From Bosea sp. RAC05 (GTDB lineage: Bacteria; Pseudomonadota; Alphaproteobacteria; Rhizobiales; Beijerinckiaceae), in contig NZ_CP016464.1 of assembly GCF_001713455.1 (NCBI RefSeq), forward strand, positions 3,892,001 to 3,956,000: a stretch of DNA of 64,000 nucleotides. Reading direction: 5' to 3'. Below are positions 26,407 to 35,765 of this stretch, one piece after another (position 1 is the stretch's first letter; every line of letters starts with the position of its first letter). The translations under genes and the position numbers were made by a program. The notes under the pieces are model-generated. The model saw nothing but the letters and a program-made list of their open reading frames with translations, was not told where the DNA came from and did not search any database.

Positions 26407-26790
26407 TCAGGACCAGCGCCGACGCGGGCCCTTTAGCGCCAGCGCGACGGATGCGGCGTCGCGCGGTTGAATGGCGATGACGTGGCGGCTTTTGAACGGC
26501 AGCTCGGTGCCAGACCACAGCTCGTCATTCTCAGCGATTTCCCGCGGATCATTGTCGAGGATGCCGACATAGCCGAACTCGCATCGCGCAGTGACCAAAA
26601 CCCACATGCGTTCGACGACGAGATCGTCCTCGCCGCGTCTGATCTCGAACATCAGCTTGGCGAAATCTCCCGGCTGAAGACTGTTCCGCGCAATGGCATT
26701 CGGAATCGTGAACGTCGTCGGTGCCATCCGATGATAGTCCTCACCGTCAAGCAGATGCCAATGATCGAGTTGAAGATCTGGCTCTCGCAT
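26407..26790 (-). CDS. DUF2314-like protein
   Basis: A 127-residue soluble protein. The core, about residues 40-85 (LQPGDFAKLMFEI, ERMWVLVTARCEFGYVGIL, DNDPREIAENDEL), resembles DUF2314, a small beta-barrel-like domain with a conserved MWV and GxLDNDP pattern. Nothing points to export. It lies nine bases from the stop of the helicase gene, downstream on the same strand, so the two may be co-transcribed. Function unknown; some DUF2314 genes occur as immunity-type or accessory proteins, which here is speculation. Confidence 0.65.
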   Translation of the reverse strand: MREPDLQLDHWHLLDGEDYHRMAPTTFTIPNAIARNSLQPGDFAKLMFEIRRGEDDLVVERMWVLVTARCEFGYVGILDNDPREIAENDELWSGTELPFKSRHVIAIQPRDAASVALALKGPRRRWS

Positions 26791-26799
26791 GCGCGCCCC

Positions 26800-27891
26800 T
26801 CAAACCACCACCGTGATCGTCTCAGCCGCCCGCGTCAGCCCCGTATAAAGCCACCGCGCCCGGTGTTCCCGGAAGGCGAAGCTCTCGTCGAAGAGCACGA
26901 TGTCGTTCCACTGCGAGCCCTGCGCCTTGTGGACGGTGAGCGCGTAGCCGAAGGTGAACTCGTCGGTGTGCTTGCGCAGCTCCCAGGGGATCTCCTCCTC
27001 CGTGCCGTCGAAGAAGTTCGGCAGCACGGAGACCTTGACCGGCTTGGCGTTGGGGTCGTCCTCCGGCGTCACCCGCATGGTGACGAGGCCCTTCTTCGAG
27101 GTCTTGAGCTCCTGCACGATCCAGGAGCCGCCATTGAGCAAGCCCTTGCTCTTGTCGTTACGCAGGCAGACCAGCTTCTCGCCGGCCACCGGCACGGTCT
27201 CGGTGCGGCCCATGATCTGGCGCATGCGGGCATTGTAGTTGCGCCGCGTCTTGTTCAGGCCGACGAGGACCTGGTCGGCACTCATCACCAGCTGCGGGTC
27301 GACCTCGCTGCGCCGGATCACGCGGCTCTTGCCGTAATCGCCGACATCCAGCCGCCCGCCCTCGCGGATCGTCATCGACATCCGCACGATCGGGTTGTCG
27401 GCCGCCTGGCGGTGGACCTCGGTCAGCATGATGTCGGGCTCGACCTCGGTGAAGAAGCCGCCGCCCTTGACGGGAGGAAGCTGCGCGGGATCGCCCAGCA
27501 CCAGCACCGGCGTGCCGAAGGAGAGCAGGTCGCGGCCGAGATCCTCGTCCACCATCGAGCATTCGTCGATGATGATCAGCTTGGCCTTGGCCGCGGCGCT
27601 CTCGCGGTTGAGCACGAAGGTCGGGCTCTCCTCGTCGACGCCGCGCGAGCGGTAGATCAGCGAATGGATCGTCTGCGCGCCGACGCAGCCCTTGTTGCGC
27701 AGCACGAGCGCGGCCTTGCCGGTGAAGGCGGCAAAGGCGACCTCGCCGTCGACGGCCTCGGCGATGTGGCGCGCCAGCGTGGTCTTGCCCGTGCCGGCAT
27801 AGCCGAACAGGCGGAAGAGCTGCGGCTCGCCGGCCTGCAGCCAGCGCGCGACCGCGCTCAGCGCGGCATCCTGTTGCGGGGACCAGCTCAT
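26800..27891 (-). CDS. Dda/RecD-like SF1B DNA helicase
   Basis: A 363-residue helicase. Walker A is FGYAGTGKTTLARHIAEA (about residues 29-46), motif Ib TGKAALVLRNKG, Walker B LIIIDECSMVDEDL, motif III LVLGDPAQLPPVKGGGFF, and the C-terminal SH3-containing segment ends in FGYALTVHKAQGSQW and YTGLTRAAETITVVV (motifs V and VI). The size and motif set fit phage T4 Dda or stand-alone RecD2 C-terminal type, 5'-3' polarity. The ATG at 27891 was chosen over 27906. No prophage genes surround it, so it is probably a chromosomal repair or replication-restart helicase. Confidence 0.9.
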   Translation of the reverse strand: MSWSPQQDAALSAVARWLQAGEPQLFRLFGYAGTGKTTLARHIAEAVDGEVAFAAFTGKAALVLRNKGCVGAQTIHSLIYRSRGVDEESPTFVLNRESAAAKAKLIIIDECSMVDEDLGRDLLSFGTPVLVLGDPAQLPPVKGGGFFTEVEPDIMLTEVHRQAADNPIVRMSMTIREGGRLDVGDYGKSRVIRRSEVDPQLVMSADQVLVGLNKTRRNYNARMRQIMGRTETVPVAGEKLVCLRNDKSKGLLNGGSWIVQELKTSKKGLVTMRVTPEDDPNAKPVKVSVLPNFFDGTEEEIPWELRKHTDEFTFGYALTVHKAQGSQWNDIVLFDESFAFREHRARWLYTGLTRAAETITVVV

Positions 27892-27971
27892 GTGGCGATG
27901 CGGCAAAGGGAAATCATGCCGCAGATGGGGACGAGTCGCACCGCGATGGCAAGCGCGAAGGCGCCTGCCAC

Positions 27972-29648
27972 TCAGGCCGCACGCAGGCGGCGGACGAAAT
28001 CCAGCGCCTCGCGCTGCAAGCTGCCGATGCGCTCGTCCAGCGCCCCGGCACTCGCCGCGCCCATATCGGCCTGGGCCACGCTCTGCGCGTTGGCGATGGC
28101 GATCTCCGACATCGCGCCGGCCGCCGTCCCCGTGACCTCCGAGATGCGCGCGACGGTCTCCCCGAGCGAACCGAGCAACGCGGTCTGCGACCCGACCATG
28201 GTCGAGATCTCGGCACTGGTCTGCTCGACCGCGCCGACGCTGGCCGCAATCGCCGAGATCGCGCCGGCCGCATGCGACAGCGCCTCGTTGACCAGCGAGA
28301 TCCGGCCAACGATCTGCCCCGTCGCCACCGCCGTCTGCCCCGCCAGCGCCTTGACCTCGTTCGCCACGACGGCAAAGCCGCGGCCATGGGCCCCGGCGCG
28401 GGCCGCCTCGATGGTGGCGTTCAGGGCCAGCAGGTTGGTCTGGCGCGCGATCGCCTCGATCATCCCGACGACATCGCGAATCTGGGCGGCGTTGTCGGTC
28501 AGGCGCTCGACGAGCGCGCGGGTCCCGGCGGCCTCCTCGTTGGCGCCGGTCGCCATCATCGAGACCCGGCGGACTTCCGCGTTGATCTGCCCGATCACCT
28601 GTTCCAGCCGCAGCGCGGCCTCGGTGCTGGCCTGAGCGTCCGCGCCGGCACCGCTGACCGACGATGCGGCGGTCTCGGCACTGCGCGACACCTGATGCAC
28701 CCGCACCGCCGAATCCTGCAGCGCGACGCGGAGGACCTCGCTCGAACCTGCGATCTCCGCGAGCAGCCTGCCGAGCCGCTGCTCGAAGTCATCGGCGATC
28801 CGATGCAGTTCCCGCGTCCGCGCCTGGCGGGTCTGCTGGGCGAGATCGGCCTCGGCCTCGCGCGTCACCAGCGTGGCGCGAACCTCGCTCAGGGCCCGGA
28901 CCGTCCGGGCAAGCTGCCCGATCTCGTCCGCCCGGCCCTGGTGGGGCACCTCGATCAGCGTGTTCGAGGTGCTGGCCCGCGCGATCGCCGCCATCAGGTC
29001 GCGCAGCGGCCGGGTCAGATGCGCGCCGAGCAGCAGGAACGCGGCAAGCCCGCCGGCGAGCGGCAGCAGCAGCGCGGTCACGATGGTTCGGACGCGGACG
29101 GTATCGGAGAGATCGGCGGCTCTCCTCGTGGCGTCGCGAGCCATCTGCCCGAGCTCGTCGCGCATCGCAGAGGTGGTCGCGATGATCTGGCGGACATTCT
29201 CCCGCGCGGCATCGGCCCCGGCCTCGACCAGCGCCGCCTGGACGGAGATGCTCCGCCCGATCTCGACGATGTCGCGCTGAAAGGACATGAAGGTCTTCAG
29301 GCTGGGATCGAGCGTCGGATTGGCCTCCCGCATCGCGGCCGGCAGTGACGACATCAGGCTCGCCCGCGCGGAATCGACCAGCCCGATCGCGCCGTCGAGT
29401 TCATCGAGCACGGCTTCGATCTCCCGGCCGGTCGCCCCCACTTCGAACCGGCTGAGCAGCGAGGCGTAGGTGACACGGTTGGTCAGCAGCGCCGCGCGGT
29501 TGGCGAGCTCGAGCTTCTCGAGACCCTCCTTGTCGATCTGCCGGACGGCGTCGAACCCCCGCACCGCACTGACCAGGCCGAGAGCGCTCGCGACGCTCAG
29601 GAGCGCGAAGAGCAGGGTGATCTTGGCCGTCAGTCCCAGTCTAGGCAT
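27972..29648 (-). CDS. Methyl-accepting chemotaxis protein
   Basis: A 558-residue chemoreceptor with a short N-terminal tail and TM1 (about residues 8-30, KITLLFALLSVASALGLVSAV), a helical periplasmic domain of about 160 residues, TM2 (VTALLLPLAGGLAAFLLLGA), a HAMP domain starting HLTRPLRDLM, and the signalling hairpin with [18 protein letters not shown] at the tip. The sensor resembles four-helix bundle domains. No C-terminal pentapeptide. The start is ATG 29648 or 29669. It lies 66 bases from the helicase start; a separate promoter is likely. Confidence 0.92.
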   Translation of the reverse strand: MPRLGLTAKITLLFALLSVASALGLVSAVRGFDAVRQIDKEGLEKLELANRAALLTNRVTYASLLSRFEVGATGREIEAVLDELDGAIGLVDSARASLMSSLPAAMREANPTLDPSLKTFMSFQRDIVEIGRSISVQAALVEAGADAARENVRQIIATTSAMRDELGQMARDATRRAADLSDTVRVRTIVTALLLPLAGGLAAFLLLGAHLTRPLRDLMAAIARASTSNTLIEVPHQGRADEIGQLARTVRALSEVRATLVTREAEADLAQQTRQARTRELHRIADDFEQRLGRLLAEIAGSSEVLRVALQDSAVRVHQVSRSAETAASSVSGAGADAQASTEAALRLEQVIGQINAEVRRVSMMATGANEEAAGTRALVERLTDNAAQIRDVVGMIEAIARQTNLLALNATIEAARAGAHGRGFAVVANEVKALAGQTAVATGQIVGRISLVNEALSHAAGAISAIAASVGAVEQTSAEISTMVGSQTALLGSLGETVARISEVTGTAAGAMSEIAIANAQSVAQADMGAASAGALDERIGSLQREALDFVRRLRAA

Positions 29649-29777
29649 CGTCGCAGGCCACCATCGCAAAGGCTGGCGCCTCTCTCGCAGGTGCGAGACA
29701 ACAAGCCGTTAACGGCACCGGCAAAATCAATCAAATCAAGAGATTAGCCGGTTATCGAGACGCATGTGGCGCCCCGG

Positions 29778-30452
29778 CTAGAGCACGCCGTGGCGCTCGA
29801 AAACCGCGCGCAGGCTCGCTCCGGCCAGCAGTTCGTCGCGCGTCGTGTCCTCCGCCTCGATCTTGGAGAGTGCGAGCGTCACCGCCTCCCGAAACAGGCG
29901 CTTGGGCACCACGACGACCCCATCGGCATCGCCGAAGATGAAATCGCCCGGTTCGACCCGCGCGCCGGCGACTTCGACCGGCTCGTCCTTGGCCATCATC
30001 TCAGCCCGGCCCTTGGTGTCGAGCGGGCCAATGCCACCGTGGAAGAGCGGAAAGTTCAGCTCCCGGATGCGACGCACATCACGCACCAGACCATCGGTCA
30101 GGCAGCCGGCCGCGCCCCGGACCATCGAGGCCGTGGTCAGCAGCTCACCCCAGGGCGCGATCCGGTCCGTCGGACCATCGCACGCCAGCACGGCGATCTC
30201 GCCCGGTGCGAGACTGTCGATGAGGTCCATTTCGAGGGCATAGGGATTATGGCCTTCGGGAAAGTGATAGCGCTTCATGTAGAGGCCGGTGCGGGCGAAG
30301 CCGCACAGGATGCTGGCCTCGTCGAGCGGCCTGACAAAGGGCTTCAGGGCCTGATTTGGCGAGCCCAGCTGGTCCAGCACGTCCGAGAGCACCGCCGAGT
30401 AGAGCTTCGCCTTGAGCATCTCGACGTCGAATAGTCCCGCGAGATCCGACAT
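29778..30452 (-). CDS. RraA-family protein / aldolase-like
   Basis: A 224-residue protein of the RraA/4-hydroxy-4-methyl-2-oxoglutarate aldolase family. The active-site-type loop is GCLTDGLVRDVRRI, and GDFIFGDADGVVVVPKRLF is the family signature; an N-terminal LYSAVLSDVLDQLG helix is typical. GGAGGG lies eight bases before the ATG at 30452. Members either bind RNase E (RraA proper) or act as metal-dependent aldolases/decarboxylases of small keto acids; the loop residues favour an enzyme. It precedes, on the same strand, nothing obviously related, so the pathway is open. Confidence 0.86.
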   Translation of the reverse strand: MSDLAGLFDVEMLKAKLYSAVLSDVLDQLGSPNQALKPFVRPLDEASILCGFARTGLYMKRYHFPEGHNPYALEMDLIDSLAPGEIAVLACDGPTDRIAPWGELLTTASMVRGAAGCLTDGLVRDVRRIRELNFPLFHGGIGPLDTKGRAEMMAKDEPVEVAGARVEPGDFIFGDADGVVVVPKRLFREAVTLALSKIEAEDTTRDELLAGASLRAVFERHGVL

Positions 30453-30590
30453 ACCGTTCCCTCCAGAGCCGATCGGCTTCAATCGCGCCACTGACCGGGC
30501 GCTTACGCTCGCACAGTGCTGCAGAGGCGGGGCCTGGTCCAGCCTCCTCGCCCGGGAACCGGACGGGCTGCGCCCTTCAGGCCCGGACGG

Positions 30591-31286
30591 TCACCAGGGA
30601 ATCGTCTCGCCCTGCCAGGTGCGGAAGCTGTTGGTCTCAGCCATCCCCGACGCATCGATCGTGGCGATGAGCCCGGCCGCACTCTCCGAGGGCGCGATAT
30701 CGGCGCCGCCGCCGCCCATGTCGGTGCGCACCCAGCCGGGATGGAACAGGAGCTGCGCGATGCCGCGCTCGCACACCGCATTGCCGAACACCACCATCGT
30801 CATGTTCACCGCCGCCTTGGAGGAGCGATAGGCCAGCGAACCGGAGGGGTTCAGCCCGATCGAGCCCATGCGGCTGGTGATGGTGGCGATCTTGCGGCCC
30901 TGCCCGGCCTCGATGTTCGGCAGGAGGCCCTGCGCCACGCGCAGCGGCCCGTAGACATTGACCTCGAAGACCTCGCGCCAGACATCGAAATCCATCGCGA
31001 GCGCGCTCTCGGTGCCGCGCGGCCCATGGATGCCGGCATTGTTGACGAGGACGTCGATCGGCCGCCCGTCGAGCGTTGCCTGTGCCGCCGCGACGCTCTC
31101 GTCCGAGGTCACGTCGAGTTCGAGCGGCACCAGCGCGGCCGGATGCGCGGCCGACAGTTCCGCCAGCGCCCCACCCCAGGGATTGCGCGCCGCCGCCACG
31201 ACATGATCGCCCCGCCGCAGCAATTCCATCGTCAGCGCGAGCCCGATGCCGCGATTGGCGCCGGTGATCATCCAGGTCTGGGGCAT
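30591..31286 (-). CDS. Short-chain dehydrogenase/reductase (C-factor-like)
   Basis: A 231-residue SDR. The cofactor loop is MITGANRGIGLAL (residues 6-18), VLVNNAGIHGPRG follows at about 80, and the catalytic YxxxK is in LAYRSSKAAVNM near residue 153; GWVRTDMGGGGADI is the C-terminal substrate loop. The pattern matches the C-factor/CsgA-like group of NAD(P) oxidoreductases. ATG start accepted as it begins with the first beta strand. It lies next to the oxoprolinase gene on the same strand, but a repeat hairpin separates them. Confidence 0.88.
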   Translation of the reverse strand: MPQTWMITGANRGIGLALTMELLRRGDHVVAAARNPWGGALAELSAAHPAALVPLELDVTSDESVAAAQATLDGRPIDVLVNNAGIHGPRGTESALAMDFDVWREVFEVNVYGPLRVAQGLLPNIEAGQGRKIATITSRMGSIGLNPSGSLAYRSSKAAVNMTMVVFGNAVCERGIAQLLFHPGWVRTDMGGGGADIAPSESAAGLIATIDASGMAETNSFRTWQGETIPW

Positions 31287-31358
31287 GGGTTGGCTCCGTA
31301 CTCTCGGTCAGACCTTAGCCGGTGGCGGCAACCTTTCCAGAGCGGCGAAAGCGTGGCC

Positions 31359-31387
31359 GTCATGCTCGGGCTTGACCCGAGAATGAC
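31359..31387. repeat. Palindromic repeat GTCATGCTCGGG-N5-CCCGAGAATGAC
   Basis: Twelve-base arms with one mismatch around CTTGA. The arms repeat the theme of 11227-11247 and of the hairpin at 62895-62931, showing a dispersed repeat family. It lies between the oxoprolinase stop and the SDR start, both minus strand. Confidence 0.7.
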
Positions 31388-31400
31388 GTGCCTCTCATCC

Positions 31401-34400
31401 TCACCCCTTCGGCTTGCCGTAGCCCCCCGCCGTCGGCGTGATCACCGTCACCGCCTCGCCGGCCTGGAGCAGGGTCTGGTCGCAAGGCTTGAGCTCCTCG
31501 ACCGCGCCCGACAGCCGCCGCACCATCGTCTTGCCGAGTTGCCCCGGCTCGCCCCCCTTGACGCCGAAGGGACGGACCTTGCGATGCGAGGCGAGGATCG
31601 CGCAGTCCATTGTCTTGCGGAAGCGGATCGTGCGGCTGGTGCCGTCGCCGGCGTTCCACTCGCCACGCCCACCCGAGCCGGCGCGGATGTGGAAATCCTC
31701 CAGCACCACCGGAAAGCGCGTCTCCAGGATCTCCGGATCGGTCAGGCGCGAGTTCGTCATGTGCACATGCACGCCCGACGTGCCGTGGAAGCCCGGCCCG
31801 GCCGGGGAGCCCGAGCAGATCGTCTCGTAATACTGGTATTCGTCATTGCCGAAGGTGAGGTTGTTCATCGTCCCTTGAGAGGACGACATCGCCTCCAGCG
31901 CCCCGAACAGGGTGTTCGTCACGGCCTGGGAGACCTCGACATTGCCCGCCACGACCGCGGCCGGATAGCGCGGCGAGAGCATCGAACCTTCCGGGATGAC
32001 GATCCTGATCGGCCGCAGGCACCCGGCATTCATCGGGATCGCATCGTCGACCATGACGCGGAAGACATAGAGCACGGCGGCCCGCGTCACCGGCGCCGGC
32101 GCGTTGAAGTTGTCGGGCCGCTGCGGCGAGGTGCCGGTGAAGTCGACGGTGGCCTCGCGCTTGTCGCGGTCGATGCTGATCCTGACCTTGATCGCGCAGC
32201 CCTGGTCCATCGGATAGGTGAACTCGGCATCGTGCAGCTTGGTCAGCAGGCGCGCGACGCTCTCGGCCGCATTGTCCTGGACATGGCCCATATAGGCCTG
32301 CACCACGTCGAGCCCAAAGGAGGCGATCATCTTCTTCAGCTCGGCGACGCCCTTGGCGTTGGCCGCGATCTGCGCCTTCAGGTCGTTGACGTTCTGCACG
32401 ACGTTGCGCACCGGATAGCGCGCGCCGGTCAGGATCGCGACCAGTTCGTCCTCGCAGAAGCGGCCCTGATCGACGATCTTGAAGTTGTCGATATAGACGC
32501 CTTCCTCCTCGATCACGGTGGCCAGCGGCGACATCGAGCCCGGCGCGGTGCCGCCGACATCGGCATGGTGGCCGCGGCTGGCGACCCAGAACAGGATCTG
32601 CTGCTCCGCCTCGTCGAAGACCGGCGTGCAGACGGTGATGTCGGGCAGATGCGTGCCGCCATTATAGGGCGCGTTAAGGCAGTAGACGTCGCCCGGCTTG
32701 ATGACCGGGTTGTTCTTGATGACAGTCTCGACCGACTTGTCCATCGAGCCCAGATGCACCGGCATGTGCGGGGCGTTGGCCACCAGCGCCGCGCTCTGGT
32801 CGAAGACCGCGCAGGAGAAGTCGAGCCGCTCCTTGATGTTCACCGAATAGGCGGTGTTCTGCAGCGTCACGCCCATCTGCTCGGCGATCGACATGAACAG
32901 GTTGTTGAAGATCTCGAGCATCACCGGATCGGCCCGGGTGCCGATCGCGGCGTTCTGGACGAGCGCCTTGGAGCGCACCAGCACGAGATGGTCCTTGGCG
33001 GTGAGCCTGGCGCTCCAGCCCTCCTCGACCACGACGGTCCGGTTCGGCTCGATGATGATGGCCGGCCCCGAGACGCCCTGGCCGGGCTGCATCGCCTCGC
33101 GCCGGACGATCCTCGCCTCGTGCCACTGCCCCCTGGAGAAGACGCGCGTCGTCTCCGCCACGGCGGGCTCGCCCGCGATTTCAGGCGCGGAAGCCTCCTC
33201 GAACTTGGCACCGCCACCGATCGCTTCGACCTCGACCGCCTCGATCACCAGCGCCTTGGTCTCGTCCATGAAGCCGAAGCGGGCCTTGTGCGCCGCCTGG
33301 AACGCCGCCTTCATGGCTTCGGGCGTGCCGGCCGCCACCGCGATGGCGGTGTCGGTGCCGGCATAGCGGACATGGGCGCGGGTCAGGATCGCGATGTCGC
33401 CGTCGGGCACGCCCTGGCCCGACACCTCGGCTCGGGTCTCGGCTGCGAGCCCGGCCGCAGCGGCCTCGACCGCCGCCTGGGCGCCGCCATCTAGGGCTAC
33501 GTCGAGTGCGGCCGTCCGCGTCGCGCGGATCTCGGCGAGCCCCATGCCATAGGCCGAGAGCAGGCCGGAGAACGGGTGCAGCAGCACGGTCTTGATGCCC
33601 AGCGCATCCGCCACGAGACAGGCATGCTGCCCGCCGGCGCCGCCGAAGGAGTTCAGCGCATAGCGCGTGATATCGTAGCCGCGCTGGACCGAGATCTTCT
33701 TGATCGCCTCCGCCATGTTGGCGACCGCGATCTGGATGAAGCCGTCGGCGACCTGCTCAGGCGAGCGGCCGTCGCCGACCTCCGCCGCGAGCGCCACGAA
33801 CTTCGCCTTCACCGCCTCGACATCGAGCGGCTGATCGCGCTTCTCGCCGAAGATCGGCGGGAAATAGTCGGGGATCAGCTTGCCGACCATGACGTTCGCG
33901 TCGGTCACCGCGAGCGGCCCGCCGCGGCGATAGGCGGCCGGCCCCGGATTGGCGCCGGCGGAATCGGGGCCGACGCGGAAGCGGGCGCCGTCATAATGCA
34001 GGATCGAGCCGCCACCGGCCGCGACCGTGTGGATCAGCATCATCGGCGCGCGCATCCGAACGCCCGCGACCTCCGTCTCGAAGGCGCGCTCATACTCGCC
34101 GTCGAAATGGGCGACATCGGTCGAGGTGCCGCCCATGTCGAAGCCGATGACCTTGTCGAAGCCGGCCGAGCGGCCTGTCTCGGCCAGGCCGACGACGCCG
34201 CCGGCGGGGCCGGACAGGATCGCATCCTTGCCCTGGAAGAGTTCGGCGGCGGTCAGGCCCCCCGAGGACATCATGAACATCAGCCGCGCGCCGGTGCGGG
34301 CAATGTCGAGTTCCTCCGAAACCTGCTGCACATAGCGGCCGAGGATCGGCGAGAGATAGGCATCGACCACGGTGGTGTCGCCGCGGCCGACCAGCTTGAT

Positions 34401-35000
34401 CAGCGGCGAGACCTCATGGCTGACCGAGACCTGCGGGAAGCCGATCTCGCGGGCGATCCTGGCCGCGACCTGCTCATGCGCCGGATAGCGATAGGCGTGC
34501 ATGAAGGCGATCGCCACCGCGCGGAAGCCGGCATCGAACTGCGCCTGCAGTGCGGTGCGGATCGCCGCCTCGTCGGGCGCCTGCTCGACCACACCATCGG
34601 CCAGCACGCGCTCGTCGATCTCGACCACCGCCTCGTAGAGCTGCTCGGGCTTGATGATCTCCTTGGCGAAGATGTCGGGCCGCGCCTGGTAGCCGATGCG
34701 CAGCGCGTCGCGGAAACCCTTCGTCGTGACCAACAGCGTCCGGTCGCCCTTGCGCTCGAGCAGCGCATTGGTCGCCACCGTCGTGCCCATGCGGACCTCG
34801 CCGACCAGCCCGGCCGGAATCGCCTCGCCGGTCTTTAGTCCGAGATGGTCGCGAATTCCCTGCACTGCCGCGTCGCGATAGGCGCCCGGATTTTCGGACA
34901 GGAGCTTTCTGGCGTGAAGTTTGCCTGAGGGATCGCGGCCGATCACATCGGTGAAGGTGCCGCCCCGGTCGATCCAGAAGTCCCAACGCGAAAACGACAT
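31401..35000 (-). CDS. Fused hydantoinase/5-oxoprolinase (HyuA-HyuB)
   Basis: A 1199-residue fusion. The N-terminal half (about 1-690) is the HyuA/acetone-carboxylase-beta-like ATPase domain with [39 protein letters not shown] and [20 protein letters not shown]; the second half is the HyuB domain with [35 protein letters not shown] and [17 protein letters not shown]. The size and fusion are those of ATP-dependent 5-oxoprolinase, which opens pyroglutamate to glutamate, though hydantoins and other cyclic amides are alternative substrates. ATG 35000 has GGGAGAGG nine bases upstream. It is divergent from TRAP transporter genes, suggesting import and hydrolysis of the substrate. Confidence 0.92.
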   Translation of the reverse strand: MSFSRWDFWIDRGGTFTDVIGRDPSGKLHARKLLSENPGAYRDAAVQGIRDHLGLKTGEAIPAGLVGEVRMGTTVATNALLERKGDRTLLVTTKGFRDALRIGYQARPDIFAKEIIKPEQLYEAVVEIDERVLADGVVEQAPDEAAIRTALQAQFDAGFRAVAIAFMHAYRYPAHEQVAARIAREIGFPQVSVSHEVSPLIKLVGRGDTTVVDAYLSPILGRYVQQVSEELDIARTGARLMFMMSSGGLTAAELFQGKDAILSGPAGGVVGLAETGRSAGFDKVIGFDMGGTSTDVAHFDGEYERAFETEVAGVRMRAPMMLIHTVAAGGGSILHYDGARFRVGPDSAGANPGPAAYRRGGPLAVTDANVMVGKLIPDYFPPIFGEKRDQPLDVEAVKAKFVALAAEVGDGRSPEQVADGFIQIAVANMAEAIKKISVQRGYDITRYALNSFGGAGGQHACLVADALGIKTVLLHPFSGLLSAYGMGLAEIRATRTAALDVALDGGAQAAVEAAAAGLAAETRAEVSGQGVPDGDIAILTRAHVRYAGTDTAIAVAAGTPEAMKAAFQAAHKARFGFMDETKALVIEAVEVEAIGGGAKFEEASAPEIAGEPAVAETTRVFSRGQWHEARIVRREAMQPGQGVSGPAIIIEPNRTVVVEEGWSARLTAKDHLVLVRSKALVQNAAIGTRADPVMLEIFNNLFMSIAEQMGVTLQNTAYSVNIKERLDFSCAVFDQSAALVANAPHMPVHLGSMDKSVETVIKNNPVIKPGDVYCLNAPYNGGTHLPDITVCTPVFDEAEQQILFWVASRGHHADVGGTAPGSMSPLATVIEEEGVYIDNFKIVDQGRFCEDELVAILTGARYPVRNVVQNVNDLKAQIAANAKGVAELKKMIASFGLDVVQAYMGHVQDNAAESVARLLTKLHDAEFTYPMDQGCAIKVRISIDRDKREATVDFTGTSPQRPDNFNAPAPVTRAAVLYVFRVMVDDAIPMNAGCLRPIRIVIPEGSMLSPRYPAAVVAGNVEVSQAVTNTLFGALEAMSSSQGTMNNLTFGNDEYQYYETICSGSPAGPGFHGTSGVHVHMTNSRLTDPEILETRFPVVLEDFHIRAGSGGRGEWNAGDGTSRTIRFRKTMDCAILASHRKVRPFGVKGGEPGQLGKTMVRRLSGAVEELKPCDQTLLQAGEAVTVITPTAGGYGKPKG

Positions 35001-35046
35001 CCCCGACATCCTCTCCCTGAACGCCAGATCGGCGTCGATGACATTT

Positions 35047-35077
35047 CATCGATAATTTGTCGATGTCTCGTTGACAA
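35047..35077. promoter_or_regulatory. Overlapping inverted repeats in the oxoprolinase-TRAP promoter
   Basis: CATCGA-TAATTTG-TCGATG (35047-35065) and TTGTC...GACAA (35057-35061 with 35073-35077) overlap in the A/T-richest part of the divergent region. They sit directly beside the candidate -35 of the TRAP genes and 47 bases from the oxoprolinase start, the expected place for an operator that controls both directions. Confidence 0.55.
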
Positions 35078-35098
35078 GACGGATTCGGGCGATACGAT
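35071..35098 (+). promoter_or_regulatory. Candidate sigma-70 promoter for the TRAP genes
   Basis: TTGACA (35071-35076) and TACGAT (35093-35098) are separated by 16 bases. The -35 matches the consensus exactly and overlaps the inverted repeat, so repressor binding would block it. The leader to the first TRAP gene would be about 110 bases. Confidence 0.45.
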
Positions 35099-35216
35099 CG
35101 CAATTGTGACCGGAACATGGCGAGGGGCCGGACGGTCGCGACGCGGAGGATGCTATGACCGGAACAGTCCTGACAACCGCAGGCGCGGCAGGCGCCCGCC
35201 CGCAGGAGCCGCGCTC

Positions 35217-35765
35217 ATGACGAGGCGCCTGCTCGATGGCCTTTACCTCGGCGCGGGTTACGCCGCCGGCGTCTTCCTCGTCGTGATCTTCGCGCTGATG
35301 ATGCTGCTCTCCGTCGGCCGCGAGATCAACTTCAACGTACCGTCGGGCGACGATTTCACCGGTTGGGCCCTGGTGGCCATGGCGTTTCTCGGCCTCGCCC
35401 ACACCTTCAAGCGCGGCGAGATGATCCGCGTCGGCCTGCTGATCGAGCGGCTGCACGGCCCCAAGCGGCGGGCCGCCGAGTTGTTCTCGCTGGGTACCGC
35501 GGCGCTGTTCATCGGCTACTTCACCTTCCAGGCCGGCAAGCTCGCCCATGATTCCTGGCAGTATTTCGACATGTCGACCGGTGTCGTCGCCGTCCCGCTC
35601 TGGATTCCCCAGCTCGGGCTCGTCATCGGGCTCGCCATCCTGCTCATCGCCATCCTCGACGAGTTCGTCATCGTCGCGCGCGGCGGACGTCCGACCTATG
35701 AGCCGGAGCCGCCGAAGACGGCCGAGGAACTGATCGAGCGCATCGCCCAAGGGGGAGGCGTCTGA
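35217..35765 (+). CDS. TRAP transporter small permease (DctQ-like)
   Basis: A 182-residue inner-membrane protein with four hydrophobic helices, beginning MTRRLLDGLYLGAGYAAGVF; GWALVAMAFLGLAHTFKRGE is the conserved DctQ segment between helices 2 and 3. The ATG at 35217 has AGGAG upstream; an earlier start would add a disordered Arg-rich tail. The stop overlaps the large permease start by one base. With the following two genes it forms a complete tripartite ATP-independent transporter. Confidence 0.93.
   Translation: MTRRLLDGLYLGAGYAAGVFLVVIFALMMLLSVGREINFNVPSGDDFTGWALVAMAFLGLAHTFKRGEMIRVGLLIERLHGPKRRAAELFSLGTAALFIGYFTFQAGKLAHDSWQYFDMSTGVVAVPLWIPQLGLVIGLAILLIAILDEFVIVARGGRPTYEPEPPKTAEELIERIAQGGGV

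Noticed and set aside
30516..33494. Very long plus-strand open frame opposite the oxoprolinase gene
   Set aside because: It is the antisense shadow of a high-GC gene: His/Arg/Asp-rich low complexity, no domain, and it spans two unrelated minus-strand genes.
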